Source: Hippasteria phrygiana
Lineage: Eukaryota; Echinodermata; Asteroidea; Valvatida; Goniasteridae
DNA length: 64,000 nt
NCBI GenBank assembly: GCA_037893225.1
Contig: JAZGUH010000271.1
Span: 310,001 to 374,000 of the forward strand
Reading direction: 5' to 3'
A program made the translations under genes and the position numbers. Shown in pieces: positions 55,001-59,107 of the stretch (positions are counted from its first letter, which is position 1; the number at the start of each line of letters is the position of its first letter). The notes below the pieces were generated by a model, which saw only the letters and a list, made by a program, of their open reading frames with translations, made no database searches and was not told the origin of the DNA.

Positions 55001-58000
55001 ATTTTCAGAAACAAAATAATCAGTTTTGTACAGAGATTAAAAGTTCAACGTCCATAGCTATCAAATTAAAATATAAACAAATCTTTGACACCATTATTTC
55101 GCCAAAATTGCCATCACAAATGCACTACCAATAATAATAATAATAATGCGGTGCTTATATAGCGCTTTATACAAATGTCTCAAAGCGCTTTACAATTATT
55201 ACCCCTGGTCATCAGGCCTTGAGATCAGTTCTATGCAGCAGTTCGAGATCAGCGCAATCTGTTCTCTACCCTCACAGGTACCCATTTATACTCCTTGGTG
55301 GAGAGAGACAATTGTGGTAAAGTGTCTTGCCCAAGCACACAATCACCATAATCCCCTGGCGGGGTTCGAACCCACATACCATCGCACGTGAGTCAGACAC
55401 ACTAACCATTGGACCACGGTGCCACCAAACTGGTGTTACATTTAGAGACAAGAGCGTGCTTCACATAAGCTCTTGGAGGCACTGAAAATTCTGTTAAATA
55501 TCATTCTGCAGCACAGTGCTAAAAATGTCTACACTTTATCGGGAAGCGTAAATCTCACCTGGCAAAGGCTCAAACACAAGTGAAACATGCAGCTCCGCCA
55601 TTTTGTCTGCAGATTTATTGGAGAACACAGAATAGAACCTAAACAGATAAAAGGAAAGCAATTTTTATAACTAGGCATTTGAATGTACAGTTTTGAATAC
55701 GAGATTGCACTTTGAGTCCATGAAAAATATAGATATGGTGCATGGACAACAATTGGATTTTGCATCATGACAACCATGAACGGCATAGGTTATTGGATAA
55801 TAAGGAAATAAAAGTGTGAAGGTCGGTTCATACTTCACGCGAACGCGAATGCGAAGCAAATTTGTGACGTCAACGCCAAATTTTCGCGCTACAAATTTGC
55901 AAAAGTTGAACATTTGTGCTAATCTTCGCCACGAATGTTTCATGACATCAAATTCGTTTCGCGTTCGCATTCGCATGAAGTATGAACCGGCTTGAATGAT
56001 CCAATCTTTACCATGCCAATAATTACTGGGAGTTCAGTGTGGTCTCGGTCAATTGACCAAGTTCAAGGCAAGGTTCATTGACAGGGGCCAAAACCCTACC
56101 GGGGTCATTGATGTGTAAATACCAGGGCTCAATTTCATGGAATCCGTAACACGGGATTTGGCACTTAATCCAACAGGTTACAACAGGAATATTAAATTGT
56201 TGGATCCTGTTGGATTCAGCAGCATTAGGGTTTTAGAACAAATCTTACCCATTGATAGGGACTTGTGGTGCAAGGTGTCCTATTTCGTTGATTTGAGCCT
56301 TGCCAATGGGCAACATGCCAGATCCCTTCAAAACTTCCAGAATAAGAGTTCCCATATGTGGGCCATCCATAATCAAGGAAGATAAGTTTCAGAAACAACA
56401 TTCAAAAGTATTTTACTGATAGCAGAATGTGACCTCGAGGTTTGATCCAAGCAAAATCTTTATCAAAGGAATAGACAAAAATGCTTTGTCGGAAACAAGC
56501 TGCTATACTGCGACAAAAAAGTGGAAAAGTACTTTTCAAAAGGTACATTTGTTTGGCAAACACACAGAATATACAAGCAATGCTTTGACCATAACGCTGT
56601 TTGGGAATCAGTTTGCAAAGACTCTTAAAGCACGTTAAGAAAATCAGGTTGGCACAGTGGTACTTCCCTGACCTTTCACCTCAGGACCCAGGTTCGAATC
56701 CTGCCTTGGCTTACGTGTGGATTTGGTTTTAGTCCCCACCTGATTGTGTGTTTTTCCTGTAGACCAATCCCGAACTGACGAAAATAGCACCGATCTGTGC
56801 ACCTCTGGGTTTGAAGCCAAGGCTCTTAGTGTTTTAAGTAAACAGCTTACTATGCTAAAAGTGCACAGCGCTGCCATTTATGGCATGATTCATTCATGCA
56901 CCTTACTATCAACCTTGAAGTATGCAGATGGAGGCTAATGAGAAGTTCGTCTATAAGACCAATTTGGGATTTTCCTTCCATCAATGAAAATTGTTAATTT
57001 CTTCATTGTTTTTCTCCACAGGTATTTCATTACGCTTGCACGGTACAGCACCACTCACAGTTTAGAGGAACCCTTAGCTGAATTCATGATTGAGAATATG
57101 TTAAAAATACCAATCATTTTAAGCTATTTTGTTTGCTCAAAGGATATCACTGAGGTATTCAGCAAACTGCTTAGGTCCACATCTGACTGGGTATCTAGCC
57201 ACTGTTCTTGTGGCTGTCTTCTGTGGATTCTTGACATCTAGTGGTCTGCAAATTAAATAAAACCACACCAAATACATACAGTTGTCAAAGTTGCATTAAT
57301 TAACACAAGTTTACTCTCTCACAAATTATTAGTGCAAACCAAAATTACAAGTAAAATGTAGTTTTAGGGATTTCTCATGAATACCTATCAACACAAACAA
57401 ATTCAGGAAATTGGTTATGATGCTGCCAAACCCGTTTTGAAATAACAGGGAATGATTCCCCACCCTACATTCGTACCTGAATATACTACCCTCTGTGATC
57501 TCTCCCCACCATCTCAATCTGACGTGGGCTATGTCAGGGGGTTTGGCAGACAGCCACACAATCTTGCTGATGCTGACTCTCAAGAAGCATCTCAGCTGGC
57601 CCTGAACCGAGGGCGGCAAACTAGTGGTAGCATGCACATCTTCCTTCAAAGCTGATGCAAATAACAAAATAAAATTGTAATGGGTGAACCTGTATTCATC
57701 GTAGCTTCAATTCAAATATATTGGACACACCAAAGTCTAGGGCTTACTGCAAATGCCATCAAAATCGCAAAGGGAATTTCACAGATAGGAGACAACAGAG
57801 CTTACAGTTACAGTTGATCAAGTTGGTCAATGGTTGGGTTGTCCATGGATGAAGGAAAGTTGTCTGAGCACCAACTTAATGTTAATTTTCACTGCTAAAG
57901 TTAGTTCTACATGTAGTTGAGTAATAGGGGAAGGATTATTCTTTGATACCCCACCAAAATGAGCCAGGAAAAACAAAATATGACAAAATAACCGTCCATT

Positions 58001-59075
58001 CGTGTTTCAAATATAAATGGCACAACATTTAAGTTTGAGACTTTTGTTGGGAAATTTTTATGCAATATAGGGGGGAAAGTTAGTGTTGGATGCTAACTAC
58101 CGGTAGTCACTGGTGGTCATATTGTTTACTACATGTTAATTTCTGCCTCATTTTTCACAGATTTTGCTGACCTAAATCTTGAAAAGATGGTTATCAAGGA
58201 AGATTTGGCAGGCAGGTTATTGTCCAAGATTTTGACCCATTTTAGTTTGATGGGGGTAAAGTGAAAGGTAGGCTACTCGTCAAGGTTGGGGGGGGAGGGG
58301 GGGGATGGGACCCATAAAATGTATCGTGGCACCATCTATATTCGCACATATTCGCATACCACCTTTCTCCGTATGTGAAGTAATTAATTAGTAATAGCCA
58401 TCCCCCCCCAAAATAAATAAATAATATTGGCGATTGTGTAGTGTAGCCTATCATTTAGGGCCCCTCTTTAGTCTGGATCAAATTAGAGTTAAGGTATTTT
58501 TTTCTCAGGCATTCCAAAATTCCTTTTTCAACCTAAAGCAGACTTCTCTTACATGTCTTACTCTTACTCTTAGCCTTGGGCTATATACTGACCTTTTCCA
58601 GCATAAGGTGACCGGTCACCGTTTTTCTTTGGGTATGGGGCGACCGACCGGCTTAGGGCGACCGATTACCGGTCGCCTTAAAGTAAAAGCAATAGGAAAA
58701 GATTGGGTTAGGTTACATTTTTTGTAATGCACAATGCCCATAGACCGGTCGCCCTAATGCGGAAAAGGGCGTTATATATATTCTGTTTGCATCTTTCTTT
58801 TTGTAATTTTCAACAGTTTATTGCAGTAGAAAATGCAATTTTCTGATGCACTTTTTCGCTTTGTGTTTTGTCATCTTCATTTCATCGTCGCTTTACCCCA
58901 AAATTTCCCTCAAAAACTAAAACCCTGCCTAAATAGGTACGGCATACGTGTTGGTTTGTAATGTCGCTAACTAAACTAACGTTAGTTTGGCAATTCCAAT
59001 ATTCCTAAAAGTGGATTTTTGTTCCCTTAAAGTTATAAAGAACAGTGCCCTAACGTTACACTACACAATAGCCGC

Positions 59076-59107
<32 letters not shown>

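Noticed and set aside
56411..56412. Canonical AG acceptor for exon 4 at 56411-56412
   Set aside because: It would include an in-frame stop (TGA near 56388-56390) before the conserved block; the U12-type reading does not.
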